From the NCBI GenBank assembly GCA_026399205.1, contig JAPLRL010000084.1:1-58384 (forward strand): a DNA stretch of 58,384 bases, read 5' to 3'. This document shows, piece after piece, positions 9,560-19,289 of this stretch. The notes under the pieces were generated by a model. It searched no databases and was not told the origin of the DNA. It worked only from the letters and a program-made list of their open reading frames with translations. Position 1 is the first letter of the stretch, and each line of letters opens with the position of its first letter. The stretch comes from Gammaproteobacteria bacterium (lineage in GTDB: Bacteria; Pseudomonadota; Gammaproteobacteria; Legionellales; Legionellaceae). A program made the position numbers and the translations under genes.

Positions 9560-10216
9560 ATGAAAGAGTATTTTCAGTTTGCGAGTCATGCACCCGCTTA
9601 TGCAGTGATTTGGATGCATGGCTTGGGTTCCAGCAGTGAAGACATGCAAGGGCTTGTGACCCTGATGGATTTACAAGACGTTTTTGTCCATCATGTGTTT
9701 CTTGATGCCCCCAAACGGACGGTTACGATTAATAACGGCATGGTCATGCCTGCATGGTATGATATTACCGGATTAGATTCGAGTGCGAGAGAAGATATTG
9801 TAGGGCTTGAGGCGTCTCGAGCCCTGATTGATAACGTGGTCGCTGCGCAGCTTGACGCAGGCTTTCGTATGAATCAAATCATTTTAGCGGGTTTTTCGCA
9901 GGGTGCGGCGATGGCGTTGTACAGCGCGCTGCATTATTCAGAAGCGCTTGCCGGGGTCGTGGCGTTATCCGGATATTTACCCGCGGTTGCAACGATACAG
10001 CCTATTTTACCGAAAGAAACGCCTTTTTTTGTGGGGTATGGGCGTTATGACGCAGTGGTGATGCCTGCGTGGACACAAGCGACGGTTCAATGTTTAAAGC
10101 AATATAATTATCATCAACTCTGCGTTGAAAACTATCCGATGGAGCACAGTGTTTGCCCTGAAGAACTACAATCATTAGCCAAATGGATCAAGGCCTTATC
10201 GGGAGAAAAACAATGA
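9560..10216 (+). CDS. carboxylesterase/phospholipase, alpha/beta hydrolase
   Basis: This 218-residue protein belongs to the carboxylesterase 2/acyl-protein thioesterase-like group. The nucleophile elbow is GFSQGAAMAL (Ser113). The catalytic Asp is in YGRYDAVV (about 164) and the His in PMEHSVCP (about 196). VIWMHGLGSSSEDM supplies the oxyanion region. The start was chosen at 9560, where GGGG lies six bases upstream. A longer frame from 9416 would translate through the palindromic repeat and is not credible. The stop overlaps the ratA start. Confidence 0.9.
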   Translation: MKEYFQFASHAPAYAVIWMHGLGSSSEDMQGLVTLMDLQDVFVHHVFLDAPKRTVTINNGMVMPAWYDITGLDSSAREDIVGLEASRALIDNVVAAQLDAGFRMNQIILAGFSQGAAMALYSALHYSEALAGVVALSGYLPAVATIQPILPKETPFFVGYGRYDAVVMPAWTQATVQCLKQYNYHQLCVENYPMEHSVCPEELQSLAKWIKALSGEKQ

Positions 10217-10662
10217 CCATTGTCAAACAATCACAGGAGGTCAATTATACCTGTGCAGAAATGTATGCTTTGGTGAATGACATCGAGCGTTATGTTGATT
10301 TTTTTCCTTATTGTGTACAAAGCACGGTTCATTTTCGTACTGAAGAGGAAGTGCAAGCAACCTTGTTAATGGGGATGTCCGGTGTACAAAAATCGTTTAC
10401 CACACATAATTATATGCAAAAAGATAAGATGATTGAAATGCGTTTGGTGGGTGGACCTTTTTCGCGTTTTGAAGGGTTCTGGCGTTTTGATCCCGCAGCA
10501 TCGGGTTGTTTGATCTCATTTGATTTGGAATTTGAATTATCCTCTCCGCTGTTTTCTTTTATGTTGAACCCCATGTTAGAGCCCATGACTGAGCAATTAT
10601 TGACAGCATTTTGTAAGCGAGCAGACGAGTTGTACCGTGATCAACGTATCGCTACTGTATAG
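10213..10662 (+). CDS. ratA: RatA-family START-domain protein
   Basis: This 149-residue START/coenzyme-Q-binding fold protein is described in E. coli as RatA, reported to interfere with 70S assembly; its relatives include the Coq10 family. Conserved segments are YTCAEMYALVNDIERYVDFFPYC, FTTHNYMQKDKMIEMRLVGGPF and FEGFWRF. The start at 10213 follows GGGAG and overlaps the esterase stop by ATGA. It is followed by rnfH, the classic ratA-rnfH pair, although smpB, usually next door, is 10 kb away here. Confidence 0.92.
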   Translation: MTIVKQSQEVNYTCAEMYALVNDIERYVDFFPYCVQSTVHFRTEEEVQATLLMGMSGVQKSFTTHNYMQKDKMIEMRLVGGPFSRFEGFWRFDPAASGCLISFDLEFELSSPLFSFMLNPMLEPMTEQLLTAFCKRADELYRDQRIATV

Positions 10663-10909
10663 CCCCGCTGCGGACTTAACCGTTGTGCAGTTGGCTTTGG
10701 TGTTAGCCAAAGGCACAACAGTGCAGGATGCTTTAGAGGCTGCGCAATTTTACGCGCGCTACCCAGAGGCAATTACATATCCTGTGGGTATTTTTTCTAC
10801 GAAAGTGTCGTTGGATAGGGTGTTGGAAGAGGGCGATAGATTAGAGATCTATCGACCGCTGACTCAGGATCCTAAACAGGCAAGGCGCAATCGAGTGCAT
10901 CAGTCGTAG
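10637..10909 (+). CDS. rnfH: RnfH-family ubiquitin-like protein
   Basis: The 90-residue beta-grasp protein reads INVSLLYS...VVQLALVLAKGTTVQDAL and ends with FSTKVSLDRVLEEGDRLEIYRPLTQDPKQARRNR, the RnfH signature. Translation starts with GTG at 10637 inside ratA. The role of the family is undetermined. Confidence 0.9.
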   Translation: MINVSLLYSPAADLTVVQLALVLAKGTTVQDALEAAQFYARYPEAITYPVGIFSTKVSLDRVLEEGDRLEIYRPLTQDPKQARRNRVHQS

Positions 10910-10956
10910 GGTGTTGCTGGATGTTGTAGGGCCTTTGTGGGTCGGTGTGGGTCGTT

Positions 10957-11110
10957 GTAGGGTGGGCAAAGGAGCCCCACGCGGATCTTGCTGCTGGCAG
11001 GAGGCGCCCGGGCGACGTGCCCACCGGTGGCTCCGAGCTACCGGTGGACACGTCGCCAGAGGCTTCCAGCAACTAGAGGTCACATTGCCGGGCTCCTTTG
11101 TCCACCCTAC
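10957..11110. repeat. GTAGGGTGG-ended MITE-like repeat, full copy
   Basis: The element begins GTAGGGTGGGCAAAGGAGCC and ends GGCTCCTTTGTCCACCCTAC, with an internal inverted pair around GGGCGACGTGCCCACCGG and CCGGTGGACACGTCGCC. Outside it, GTGGGTCGTT (10947) and AACGACCCAC (11125) extend the symmetry. Related copies are at 31015 (truncated) and 39388 (short). Confidence 0.8.
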
Positions 11111-11165
11111 ATGCTTCCATCACGAACGACCCACCGTAATCCGTGAGCATCCCACAGTTTTACAT

Positions 11166-11381
11166 TTAAACCGAAGTAACCTCTTCAGCTTGTAATCCTT
11201 TAGGTCCTTTGGTGACCAGGAACTCTACCTTTTGCCCTTCCAAGAGGGTTTTGCGAGACGAGTCACTGACAATGGATCGAAAATGAACAAATACATCGTC
11301 TTGTCCATTATCACGGCAAATAAAGCCATACCCTTTACTATCATTAAACCACTTGACGTGGCCGGTTTCTTTTACAGACAT
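11166..11381 (-). CDS. cold-shock-domain protein (CspA family)
   Basis: The 71-residue single-stranded nucleic-acid-binding OB fold contains [15 protein letters not shown] (RNP1 region) and DVFVHFRSI (RNP2 region). RNA chaperone activity is expected from the family. It is monocistronic with a long 5' untranslated leader of about 65 bases, a usual feature of csp genes. Confidence 0.95.
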   Translation of the reverse strand: MSVKETGHVKWFNDSKGYGFICRDNGQDDVFVHFRSIVSDSSRKTLLEGQKVEFLVTKGPKGLQAEEVTSV

Positions 11382-11452
11382 GTTTAGCTTCCAAAAAAAT
11401 TGTATACGTTCAACTGACCTGGTTTAGAACAGCAGTTCAAAAACCCGCCTCG

Positions 11453-11482
11453 ATTATATAGTAGGTTCAGATTCTGTGTAAA
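11453..11482 (-). promoter_or_regulatory. promoter of the cold-shock gene
   Basis: On the minus strand TTTACA (11482-11477) and TATAAT (11458-11453) are 18 bases apart, placing the start of RNA roughly 65 bases before the ATG. Confidence 0.6.
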
Positions 11483-11609
11483 GCGGTAGGGATGACGTGT
11501 GAGCAGTGACACAGGCCAATAATTTGATTTATTATAATACATGTGAAATGATTAATGATCGTATATGCGCGGCGAAGAGATGGCTCATCGCCACAGGATT
11601 TTAGATTGG

Positions 11610-12671
11610 TTACACCTCAGACTGCAATGAGTGCATTGAGGGCATTTCAACTTCATCAGTGGGTGCCTTTCGTGAAAATAAAGATGACCCATTAAACAAA
11701 GTCTCCAGACTGCCGTATACTGATGCCGCATCAAGAGTTTCTTGGATAGGATTAGTATCTGATTTAGCAGATTGGCTTTTTGAGAAAAATGAGAACATGG
11801 AGAATCCAAGTTCATCTTCCTCTGCAGCCTTAACACATCTCATTCGAAAGTCCAGAATTTGTGTTGCTTCAACATATGCTACATTAATATTTCCATAAGA
11901 GTTATCTAACCAATCTTCGACACCGGCGAGTTTTACCCATTCTTGTAGAGTAACAGGGTAATATGGATCCATCTCGCCTGTTCCGGCTAGGTCATTGAAA
12001 TGCTCGATTTTACCGGTTGCCGTTCGTTGGAGTAATACGATTGAGACTCCCACTGGCAGTAATATCGGATTCCTAGAATAATAATCCGCGATAGATTGTA
12101 GAATGTCTAAATTATCGTCAATCACTTTGATGATATGGAGTTCCCCTGGATAAGTTGATGCATAATAATGGGCGTGCATGTAAATAAGTAATAGTTTTTT
12201 AAATTCAAACGGACAGTCTTTATGTGGTCCGGTATAAGATGCATCCGTTATACGATGCAGAGAAGTGCCAAGAGTTTCTCCATTAAAACAATCTGTTAAT
12301 AAAAGTGGGTTTAAAGTAAGGCTTCCCTCAAATGAATCAGCAAGCTGTTTATAGTGGCCAAAGCAAGACCCAGCATTAACCCAAGAGCGCTTCGATGTAA
12401 GTTTTTGATAATTATTTTCATCAATACGCTTGCTTTGCCGACTGGTGAAAATTGACAACAAAAGCTGTTTATAATGTTTAGCATCAATATCCGACTGAAT
12501 CATTTGCGTTAACCATGGGTTCATTTCAAGGCATAATTGAAACAGCTGTTCCTCTGTGGGAGGAATCGTTGATTTGCTTAAAGCATCAATTTCTCTTGTT
12601 GTAAGAAAGGTTCCATCGAAGTCTAGTGCGTAAACCACCCTCGGTTTATTGGATTGGTAATTCTCTGGCAT
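11610..12671 (-). CDS. HAD-like phosphatase-domain protein, effector candidate
   Basis: The protein has 353 residues and I cannot assign a named family. Near the N-terminus is YALDFDGTFLT (Asp17 and Asp19), the nucleophile motif of the haloacid dehalogenase phosphatases. Around the middle is HIIKVIDDNLDIL, which fits HAD motif IV. The region between is long and helical and the C-terminus is Ser/Glu-rich (KAPTDEVEMPSMHSLQSEV). No signal peptide or membrane segment is seen. Such stand-alone HAD proteins with low-complexity ends are common among Dot/Icm substrates, so an exported phosphatase is possible but unproven. Confidence 0.6.
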   Translation of the reverse strand: MPENYQSNKPRVVYALDFDGTFLTTREIDALSKSTIPPTEEQLFQLCLEMNPWLTQMIQSDIDAKHYKQLLLSIFTSRQSKRIDENNYQKLTSKRSWVNAGSCFGHYKQLADSFEGSLTLNPLLLTDCFNGETLGTSLHRITDASYTGPHKDCPFEFKKLLLIYMHAHYYASTYPGELHIIKVIDDNLDILQSIADYYSRNPILLPVGVSIVLLQRTATGKIEHFNDLAGTGEMDPYYPVTLQEWVKLAGVEDWLDNSYGNINVAYVEATQILDFRMRCVKAAEEDELGFSMFSFFSKSQSAKSDTNPIQETLDAASVYGSLETLFNGSSLFSRKAPTDEVEMPSMHSLQSEV

Positions 12672-12748
12672 TTCGACTAACCCCTCAATTTTTTGTGCGC
12701 CCGTAATGCGTATTTAACGCCCATGTAGATATAATTTATTTATTATGA

Positions 12749-12789
12749 TGCAACTGTAACACAAATGTTGCTTATAAAATACAGTTGCA
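12749..12789. promoter_or_regulatory. inverted repeat upstream of the HAD-like gene
   Basis: TGCAACTGTA (12749-12758) and TACAGTTGCA (12780-12789) are perfect 10-base arms separated by 21 bases, two helical turns centre to centre apart from the arms. It lies in the divergent gap between the HAD-like gene and grpE and could be an operator. Confidence 0.4.
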
Positions 12790-12876
12790 GTGAAATAAAC
12801 AGGGCGATTGCAGGGTTATGCCCGAAGAAGCGCTGAGAGTGGTTGATCTCCCTTTTTTACATGCCGATCCATTGCC

Positions 12877-12905
12877 CTTGAAAAAGTGAGGTGGCGTCAC
12901 CATTA
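12877..12905 (+). promoter_or_regulatory. sigma-32 (heat-shock) promoter of grpE
   Basis: CTTGAAA at 12877-12883 and CACCATTA at 12898-12905 are 14 bases apart, close to the RpoH consensus CTTGAAA / CCCCATNT. grpE starts 32 bases downstream. Confidence 0.65.
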
Positions 12906-12937
12906 TATAGGCTTCGGTATGATAGATAGGTGAACAC

Positions 12938-13546
12938 ATGAGCAAAAAGAATTGGCAGAAAATTAAAGAAGATCATGAGCAAGAGGCGGTAGACAAAGAA
13001 GTGTCTGAAGATGTACGGGATATGGAAGACGAATTAGAAGAAGGCGCGCAGCCTAGCACTGATTTTACAACGATGTCGCGTGAAGCGCTAGAAGCCGAGC
13101 TCATACAGGCAAAAGCGGATGCGCAAACCAATCTAGCAAAAGCACTGAGCGCGCTTGCAGACATGGACAACTTGCGTAAACGCACGGAACGTGATGTGCT
13201 TGCGGCACGTTTGTATGGTCAAGAAAAACTGATTCAATCGATGTTACCGGTGTTAGATAGCTTGGAACAAGCATTGGTTATCATTAATAAAGAAACCCAT
13301 GGTGAAGTGGGCGAAGGGGTTGAGTTGACCTTGAAGTTATTGTCCAGCGCATTAGAAAAACATGATGTGGTGGAAATTAATCCTGAAGGCCTGCCGTTTA
13401 ATCCTCAAGAACATGAAGCGATGTCAATACAACCCTCTGATGCTGTGCCTCCAAACACCGTTCTGACGGTGTTTCAAAAAGGATATAAATTAAATGATCG
13501 CGTGATTCGGGCGGCTAAAGTGATTGTATCGAAGGCCCCTGGTTGA
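12938..13546 (+). CDS. grpE: nucleotide exchange factor GrpE
   Basis: This 202-residue cochaperone releases ADP from DnaK. An acidic, disordered N-terminus is followed by the long coiled-coil helix (ELIQAKADAQTNLAKALSALADMDNLRKRTERD). The C-terminal beta domain contains NPQEHEAMS and TVFQKGYKLNDRVIRAAKVIVS, the family signature. It heads the grpE-dnaK-dnaJ cluster and is preceded by a heat-shock promoter. Confidence 0.96.
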   Translation: MSKKNWQKIKEDHEQEAVDKEVSEDVRDMEDELEEGAQPSTDFTTMSREALEAELIQAKADAQTNLAKALSALADMDNLRKRTERDVLAARLYGQEKLIQSMLPVLDSLEQALVIINKETHGEVGEGVELTLKLLSSALEKHDVVEINPEGLPFNPQEHEAMSIQPSDAVPPNTVLTVFQKGYKLNDRVIRAAKVIVSKAPG

Positions 13547-13570
13547 AATTAGGAAATAGGATCCCCATAT
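13542..13570 (+). promoter_or_regulatory. sigma-32 promoter of dnaK
   Basis: GTTGAAA at 13542-13548 overlaps the end of grpE, and CCCCATAT at 13563-13570 follows after 14 bases. The -10 part matches the RpoH consensus fully. dnaK therefore probably has its own heat-shock start in addition to read-through from grpE. Confidence 0.7.
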
Positions 13571-13616
13571 AGGGATGTATAGTTTATTTTAAATTGAATC
13601 TGCTGGAGCAAAAAAT

Positions 13617-15572
13617 ATGGCGAACGTCATTATTGGTATTGACTTGGGTACAACAAATTCATGTGTGGCTGTGATGGAAGGTGATCGTCCACGCGTGATT
13701 GAGAATAACGAAGGTCGTCCGACGACCCCTTCAATGGTCGCTTATGCGGATGATGGTGAAGTATTGGTCGGTGAAGCTGCAAAACGTCAGTCAGTCACTA
13801 ACCCAGAAAACACCTTGTTTGCTGTCAAACGGTTGATTGGTCGACGTTATGATGATCCGATTGTGCAGAAAGACATTGGCATGGTGCCCTATAAGATTGT
13901 CAAAGCCGACAATGGCGATGCGTGGGTTGCGGTTAGAAATAACAGCATGGCGCCACCGCAGGTGTCTGCTGAAGTATTACGTAAAATGAAGCATACCGCT
14001 GAGGCTTATTTAGGTCATCCAGTCACTGATGCGGTAATCACGGTTCCTGCGTACTTTAACGACTCACAACGACAAGCAACGAAAGATGCTGGGCGTATTG
14101 CAGGCTTAGAAGTGAAGCGGATTATTAACGAGCCAACAGCTGCAGCACTCGCTTATGGAATGGATAAAAAGCGTGGCGATTCTGTGATTGCTGTGTATGA
14201 CCTTGGGGGCGGTACGTTTGACGTGTCTATTATTGAAATTGCTGAAGTCGATGGCGAGCATCAATTTGAAGTGTTGGCGACAAACGGCGATACATTCTTA
14301 GGTGGAGAAGATTTCGATTTAACCTTAATGGAATATTTGACCTCTGAATTTAAGAAAGACACTGGCATCGATTTACATAAAGATCCATTGGCGTTACAGC
14401 GCTTAAAAGAAGCGGCTGAGAAGGCGAAAATTGAACTCTCATCAGCGCAACAAACAGATGTGAATTTGCCTTATATCACAGCAGATAAGAATGGTCCTAA
14501 GCACATGAACATTAAGTTGACGCGTGCAAAATTAGAATCATTGGTTGAGCAATTGGTACAACGCACCATAGCTCCTTGTACGACTGCCTTGAAGGACGCA
14601 GGATTGACCGTTTCACAAATCAATGAAGTGATTCTGGTCGGTGGGCAGACACGCATGCCTATGGTCCAAAAAGTGGTTCAAGAATTGTTTGCAAAAGAGC
14701 CACGTAAAGACGTAAACCCTGACGAAGCGGTTGCCGTGGGCGCTGCTATTCAAGCGGCGGTGTTGTCGGGCCAAGTGAAAGATATTTTGTTATTAGATGT
14801 TACGCCACTCTCTCTGGGAATCGAAACCATGGGCGGCATTATGACAAAATTGATCGAGAAAAATACCACTATCCCAACGAAAGCTAACCAAGTGTTTTCA
14901 ACCGCAGACGATCATCAAACAGCGGTGACTGTGCATGTGTTGCAAGGGGAGCGTGAGCAGGCCTCTGGAAATAAATCATTGGGTCGATTTGACTTAAGCG
15001 ATATTCCATCAGCGCCACGTGGTGTGCCACAAATTGAAGTGACCTTTGATATTGATGCGAATGGTATTTTAAATGTGTCTGCTAAAGATAAAGCGACCGG
15101 AAAAGCGCAGTCTATTGTGATTAAAGCGTCCAGTGGATTAAATGAAGATGAAATTCAGCGCATGGTCAAAGATGCACAAGCCCACGCAGAAGAAGATAAA
15201 AAATTCAAAGAACTGGCTGAGTTACGTAATCAAGCAGATGGATTAATTCACTCTAGTGAAAAGAGCCTGCGCGATTTGGGTAGTGACGTGAGCGATGATG
15301 AAAAGAAAAACATTGAGCAAGCGATTGCTGAATTGAAAGAAACCGTCAGAGAAAATGATAAAGAAAAAATTCAAGCAAAAGTAACGGCCTTGAATGAGCT
15401 TTCTGATAAATTAGCTGAGCGGGTTTATGCGAAAAAAGCGCAAGAAACAGCGGGCGCTGCCCCTGGCGATGCGCATGCCGAGCCTGGTGCTGAGTCGACA
15501 GAAAAGAAAGATGAGAAAGTCGTCGATGCAGAGTTTGAAGAAGTGCAAGACGATGAAGAGAAGAAGAAATAA
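13617..15572 (+). CDS. dnaK: molecular chaperone DnaK (Hsp70)
   Basis: This 651-residue ATP-driven chaperone shows [17 protein letters not shown] (phosphate 1), [13 protein letters not shown] (phosphate 2) and [14 protein letters not shown] (adenosine motif). The interdomain linker is [16 protein letters not shown]. The substrate-binding domain and helical lid follow, and the Glu/Lys-rich tail ends [13 protein letters not shown]. The stop overlaps the dnaJ ATG by one base. Confidence 0.98.
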   Translation: MANVIIGIDLGTTNSCVAVMEGDRPRVIENNEGRPTTPSMVAYADDGEVLVGEAAKRQSVTNPENTLFAVKRLIGRRYDDPIVQKDIGMVPYKIVKADNGDAWVAVRNNSMAPPQVSAEVLRKMKHTAEAYLGHPVTDAVITVPAYFNDSQRQATKDAGRIAGLEVKRIINEPTAAALAYGMDKKRGDSVIAVYDLGGGTFDVSIIEIAEVDGEHQFEVLATNGDTFLGGEDFDLTLMEYLTSEFKKDTGIDLHKDPLALQRLKEAAEKAKIELSSAQQTDVNLPYITADKNGPKHMNIKLTRAKLESLVEQLVQRTIAPCTTALKDAGLTVSQINEVILVGGQTRMPMVQKVVQELFAKEPRKDVNPDEAVAVGAAIQAAVLSGQVKDILLLDVTPLSLGIETMGGIMTKLIEKNTTIPTKANQVFSTADDHQTAVTVHVLQGEREQASGNKSLGRFDLSDIPSAPRGVPQIEVTFDIDANGILNVSAKDKATGKAQSIVIKASSGLNEDEIQRMVKDAQAHAEEDKKFKELAELRNQADGLIHSSEKSLRDLGSDVSDDEKKNIEQAIAELKETVRENDKEKIQAKVTALNELSDKLAERVYAKKAQETAGAAPGDAHAEPGAESTEKKDEKVVDAEFEEVQDDEEKKK

Positions 15573-16708
15573 TGAGTCAGCCACAGGATTTTTATGCGTT
15601 ACTGGGTGTGTCGTCTGATGCGACCGATGGAGAAATAAAAAAAGCCTATCGTAAGCTGGCGATGAAGCATCACCCGGATCGCAATCCCGGGGACTCAACA
15701 GCCGAAGATAAGTTTAAAGACGTACAGCGCGCGTATGATGTGCTCTCTGATGAGAAAAAGCGTCGCGCTTATGATCAATTTGGTCATGCAGGGGTTGATC
15801 CATCGATGCAAGGTGGCGGCCCCGGTGCGGCTGGTTTTGGTGATTTCTTTGAAGATTTATTTGAAAATATTTTCACAGGCGGCCGCGGTCAAGGGCGTGG
15901 CGGTTCACGTGGCCATAGCGGTGCTGATTTACAATATCAGGTGGTCTTGACCCTAGAAGAAGTTGCTTTTGGCAAACAAATTGAATTACGACTACCGAAA
16001 CATGAATCTTGTGAGTTGTGTCATGGGAGTGGCGCAAAGCCGGGTTCAAAACCCGTCACGTGTGAAACTTGTGATGGTGCGGGGCAAGTTCGTATTCAGC
16101 AAGGATTTTTTTCTATTCAACAACCGTGTCATGTATGTCATGGTGAGGGGAAAACGATTAAAGATCCTTGTTCAAGCTGTGCGGGACAAGGGCGAGTTAA
16201 GAAATCAAAAACCTTAACCGTGAAAATTCCTGCAGGGGTAGATCACGGCGATCGCGTTCGCTTACAAGGCGAGGGTGAGGCCGGGTTTCATGGCGGACCA
16301 CCGGGTGATTTGTATGTACAAGTTTCATTAAAAAAACATGCGATTTTTGAGCGACAAGGTGCAGACTTGTTTTGTGAAGTGCCCATTGATTTTCCCACGG
16401 CAACGTTGGGCGGATCAGTTGAAGTTCCGACACTCGAAGGTCGTGTCACTTTAAAAATTCCAGCAGAAACACAATCAGGAAAGGTTTTACGTTTGCGTGG
16501 AAAAGGGATAAAATCAATTCGCGGGTCAAACTCTGGCGATTTGATGTGCAGGTTGTCTGTTGAGACGCCTGTTAATCTTTCTAAGGAACAAAAAGATTTA
16601 TTGCTGAAGTTGAAAACCTCGCTAGACAGTAGTAAGAAAACCCACTCACCACGGGCGAATTCTTGGTTTGAGGGTGTGAAGAAATTTTTTGAGGACATGA
16701 AGTTTTAG
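15572..16708 (+). CDS. dnaJ: molecular chaperone DnaJ (Hsp40)
   Basis: The 378-residue cochaperone has a J domain with the HPD motif ([10 protein letters not shown]). A Gly/Phe-rich region follows, then four CxxCxGxG-type zinc repeats ([32 protein letters not shown]) and the C-terminal substrate-binding barrels. It stimulates the ATPase of DnaK. Its start is coupled to the dnaK stop (TAATG). Confidence 0.98.
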   Translation: MSQPQDFYALLGVSSDATDGEIKKAYRKLAMKHHPDRNPGDSTAEDKFKDVQRAYDVLSDEKKRRAYDQFGHAGVDPSMQGGGPGAAGFGDFFEDLFENIFTGGRGQGRGGSRGHSGADLQYQVVLTLEEVAFGKQIELRLPKHESCELCHGSGAKPGSKPVTCETCDGAGQVRIQQGFFSIQQPCHVCHGEGKTIKDPCSSCAGQGRVKKSKTLTVKIPAGVDHGDRVRLQGEGEAGFHGGPPGDLYVQVSLKKHAIFERQGADLFCEVPIDFPTATLGGSVEVPTLEGRVTLKIPAETQSGKVLRLRGKGIKSIRGSNSGDLMCRLSVETPVNLSKEQKDLLLKLKTSLDSSKKTHSPRANSWFEGVKKFFEDMKF

Positions 16709-16718
16709 GGTAATTTAT

Positions 16719-16832
16719 ACGTCATCCAGCTTCACTACGTCATCCCGAGCGCAGCGAGGGATCTCCTGCTACCTGGTGGAGATCCCTCGCTGCGCTCGGG
16801 ATGACGTAGTTGGCTGGATGACGTAGTTGGCT
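16719..16832. repeat. GTCATCCC palindrome with flanking satellite units
   Basis: The core palindrome is 16737-16807 (ACGTCATCCCGAGCGCAGCG... to ...GGGATGACGT). On the left, ACGTCATCC is repeated 18 bases earlier at 16719. On the right, the unit GGATGACGTAGTTGGCT (17 bp) occurs twice in tandem at 16799-16815 and 16816-16832. The end of the palindrome is thus iterated outward on both sides. Confidence 0.8.
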
Positions 16833-16874
16833 AGAACGACGAAGTGCTCAGTTTTTAGTGTTTTAGGAAAGCTC

Positions 16875-18005
16875 ATGCATAAAAGCGCATATCTTGTTTT
16901 AGCCGATGGTCAATTGTTTGAAGGCTATTCAATTGGTGCGCCGGGGGTGGGGCTTGGTGAGTTGGTTTTTCATACCGCGATGACGGGGTATCAAGAAATA
17001 CTCACCGATCCTTCTTATGCAAAACAAATCGTAATGCTCACGGCACCTCATATTGGAAATACTGGCTGGAATACCGAAGACATGGAGTCATCCAAAATAT
17101 GGGCTTCGGGGTTGGTCGCTAGAGATGTGGTGAACGGAGCGCTACATTACCGCTCACAAACGAGTTTAACGCAGTGGTTAACCTCGAATGGGATTCCCGG
17201 TATTGCAGGGTTAGACACACGACAATTAACGCTCTATTTACGTGATGTGGGGGCGGTCGGTGCTTGTCTCACGACGGATGAGAACGGCATTGAAACGGCG
17301 CGACGTCTGGCAAGCAGTTATGAGGGGATGGCCGGGCAGGAATTGGCTTCACAAGTCTCTTGTCAAACTAAATACGTATGGGAAGGCGGGCAAGAACAGT
17401 GGGCGATAACCCGGTCTCCTTTGCAACATCATGTTGTGGCGTATGATTTTGGTGTTAAACATACCATGTTAAAAATGTTATATGACAGAGGGTGTTATGT
17501 GACGGTGGTTCCTGCTAAAACCAGCGCAGCAGAGGTGTTGGCATTAAACCCAGATGGTCTTTTTTTATCGAATGGTCCTGGCGATCCTGGGGCTTGTGAT
17601 TATGCGATTGAAGCAACAAAGCAGCTGCTTAATACGGGCATTCCTCTTTTTGGTATTTGTTTAGGGTTTCAAATTTTATCGCTTGCCTTGGGGGCAAAAT
17701 CGCTGAAAATGCGATTTGGTCATCATGGCGCGAATCATCCAGTCGCAGACGTTACTGATGCCTCACGGATTTATATTACCAGCCAAAACCACGGATTTGC
17801 GATTGATGAGGCCACCTTGCCGAGTTGCTTAGAGGTGACGCATCGATCGTTATTTGATCAAAGTTTACAAGGTGTGAAACATAAACAGTTACCCGTGTTT
17901 GGGTTTCAAGGGCACCCCGAAGCGAGCCCAGGGCCTCATGATGTAGGGTGTTTATTTGATAGATTCATTGCAATGATGCAGATGAAAAATAATAATAAGG
18001 AGTGA
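16875..18005 (+). CDS. carA: carbamoyl-phosphate synthase small (glutaminase) subunit
   Basis: The 376-residue subunit hydrolyses glutamine and channels ammonia to CarB for arginine and pyrimidine synthesis. N-terminal [18 protein letters not shown] and [17 protein letters not shown] are typical. The class I amidotransferase domain has [11 protein letters not shown] (Cys nucleophile) and [13 protein letters not shown] (His-Glu). The start at 16875 has AGGA upstream. The large subunit carB is not downstream; metK follows after three bases, so carB must be elsewhere if present. Confidence 0.95.
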   Translation: MHKSAYLVLADGQLFEGYSIGAPGVGLGELVFHTAMTGYQEILTDPSYAKQIVMLTAPHIGNTGWNTEDMESSKIWASGLVARDVVNGALHYRSQTSLTQWLTSNGIPGIAGLDTRQLTLYLRDVGAVGACLTTDENGIETARRLASSYEGMAGQELASQVSCQTKYVWEGGQEQWAITRSPLQHHVVAYDFGVKHTMLKMLYDRGCYVTVVPAKTSAAEVLALNPDGLFLSNGPGDPGACDYAIEATKQLLNTGIPLFGICLGFQILSLALGAKSLKMRFGHHGANHPVADVTDASRIYITSQNHGFAIDEATLPSCLEVTHRSLFDQSLQGVKHKQLPVFGFQGHPEASPGPHDVGCLFDRFIAMMQMKNNNKE

Positions 18006-18008
18006 GTT

Positions 18009-19157
18009 GTGATCCCTGTTTCTTTATTTACGTCAGAGTCGGTTTCAGAAGGACATCCCGATAAGATTGCTGACCAAATTTCCGATGGGGTCCTTGACGC
18101 CATTATTGCAAAAGATCCGCGTGCGCGCGTGGCCTGCGAAACATTAGTAAAAACCGGTATGGTTTTGGTGGGCGGCGAAATTACCACTCAAGCTTGGGTT
18201 GATATTGATGCGATTGCCCGCCAAGTGATTAAAGATATTGGGTATGACAGCTCTGAAATGGGATTCGATTGGGCGTCTTGTGCGGTGTTGTCTGCCATCG
18301 GTAAACAATCCCCTGATATCGCGCAAGGGGTCGATAACCAGCAAACAAAACTGTTAGGTGCTGGCGATCAAGGCCTGATGTTTGGGTATGCCAGTACTGA
18401 AACAGATGTTTATATGCCAGCGCCTATTGCATACGCACATCGTTTGATGGAGCGCCAAGCAGCGGTGAGAAAACAAAAAACGTTATCTTGGTTGAGACCT
18501 GATGCGAAGTGTCAGTTAACCATGCGTTATGAAAATGGCAAACCCGTTGGCATTGATACCGTGGTCTTTTCAACGCAGCATTCTCCTGATGTTTCTCAGG
18601 CTGATTTAATTGAAGGCGTGCATGAAGAAATTCTTAAACCTATTTTACCTGCTGAGTGGATTAACGCGCAGACGCGATATTTTATCAACCCAACTGGGCG
18701 GTTTGTGGTGGGTGGCCCATTAGGAGACTGTGGGTTAACTGGTCGGAAAATCATTGTCGATACGTATGGTGGCATGGCAAGACATGGCGGAGGATGTTTT
18801 TCTGGGAAAGATCCCTCTAAAGTGGATCGCTCAGCTGCGTATGCAGCCCGTTATGTTGCCAAAAACCTGGTGGCAGCGGGTGTTGCCGATAAATGTGAAA
18901 TTCAGGTGTCTTATGCGATTGGCATTAGCGAGCCCACGTCAATTAGCGTGGAAACATTCGGAACTGAGAAAATGCCCCATCAACACATTATTGAATTGAT
19001 TCGAAAATGTTTTGATTTAACACCTCAAGGCATGATCGATGAACTGCAGTTGTTAAGGCCTATTTATAAGCAAACAGCAACGTATGGGCATTTTGGTCGA
19101 GATCTGTTTCCTTGGGAGCAGTTGAATAAGGTCAAGGCGTTGCAGGAATTGATGTAA
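18009..19157 (+). CDS. metK: S-adenosylmethionine synthetase
   Basis: The 382-residue enzyme makes SAM from methionine and ATP. Recognised motifs are [32 protein letters not shown] (methionine/ATP site) and GGHGGG-type loop [22 protein letters not shown]. Translation starts with GTG preceded by a strong AAGGAG. It forms a functional unit with ahcY downstream, making and then clearing the SAM by-product. Confidence 0.97.
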   Translation: MIPVSLFTSESVSEGHPDKIADQISDGVLDAIIAKDPRARVACETLVKTGMVLVGGEITTQAWVDIDAIARQVIKDIGYDSSEMGFDWASCAVLSAIGKQSPDIAQGVDNQQTKLLGAGDQGLMFGYASTETDVYMPAPIAYAHRLMERQAAVRKQKTLSWLRPDAKCQLTMRYENGKPVGIDTVVFSTQHSPDVSQADLIEGVHEEILKPILPAEWINAQTRYFINPTGRFVVGGPLGDCGLTGRKIIVDTYGGMARHGGGCFSGKDPSKVDRSAAYAARYVAKNLVAAGVADKCEIQVSYAIGISEPTSISVETFGTEKMPHQHIIELIRKCFDLTPQGMIDELQLLRPIYKQTATYGHFGRDLFPWEQLNKVKALQELM

Positions 19158-19169
19158 GAGTTATAGAAA

Positions 19170-19263
19170 TCCGAATCTCGAAATCCGAGCCGCGACCGTT
19201 AGGGAGCGGAAGTTTTAAAATTTCCGCTCCCTAACGGTCGCGGCTCGGATTTCGAGGTTCGGA
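19170..19263. repeat. long perfect hairpin between metK and ahcY
   Basis: TCCGAATCTCGAAATCCGAG... pairs with ...CTCGGATTTCGAGGTTCGGA. The inner arms GCCGCGACCGTTAGGGAGCG and CGCTCCCTAACGGTCGCGGC are perfect, around an AAGTTTTAAAATTT centre. It could be a dispersed palindromic element or an mRNA processing structure; no second copy is seen in this window. Confidence 0.75.
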
Positions 19264-19289
19264 TACATTCGATATAAAAAGGAAAAATC

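Noticed and set aside
16288-16698. 136-codon minus-strand frame inside dnaJ
   Set aside because: Antisense to the conserved DnaJ C-terminal domain; no start signal.
16709-16874. Extension of carA to the ATG at 16827
   Set aside because: The extra residues come from the satellite units; the family N-terminus and the ribosome site support 16875.
18006-18010. SAM riboswitch in front of metK
   Set aside because: Only three bases separate carA and metK; there is no room for an aptamer, and none of its motifs were seen in the carA leader.
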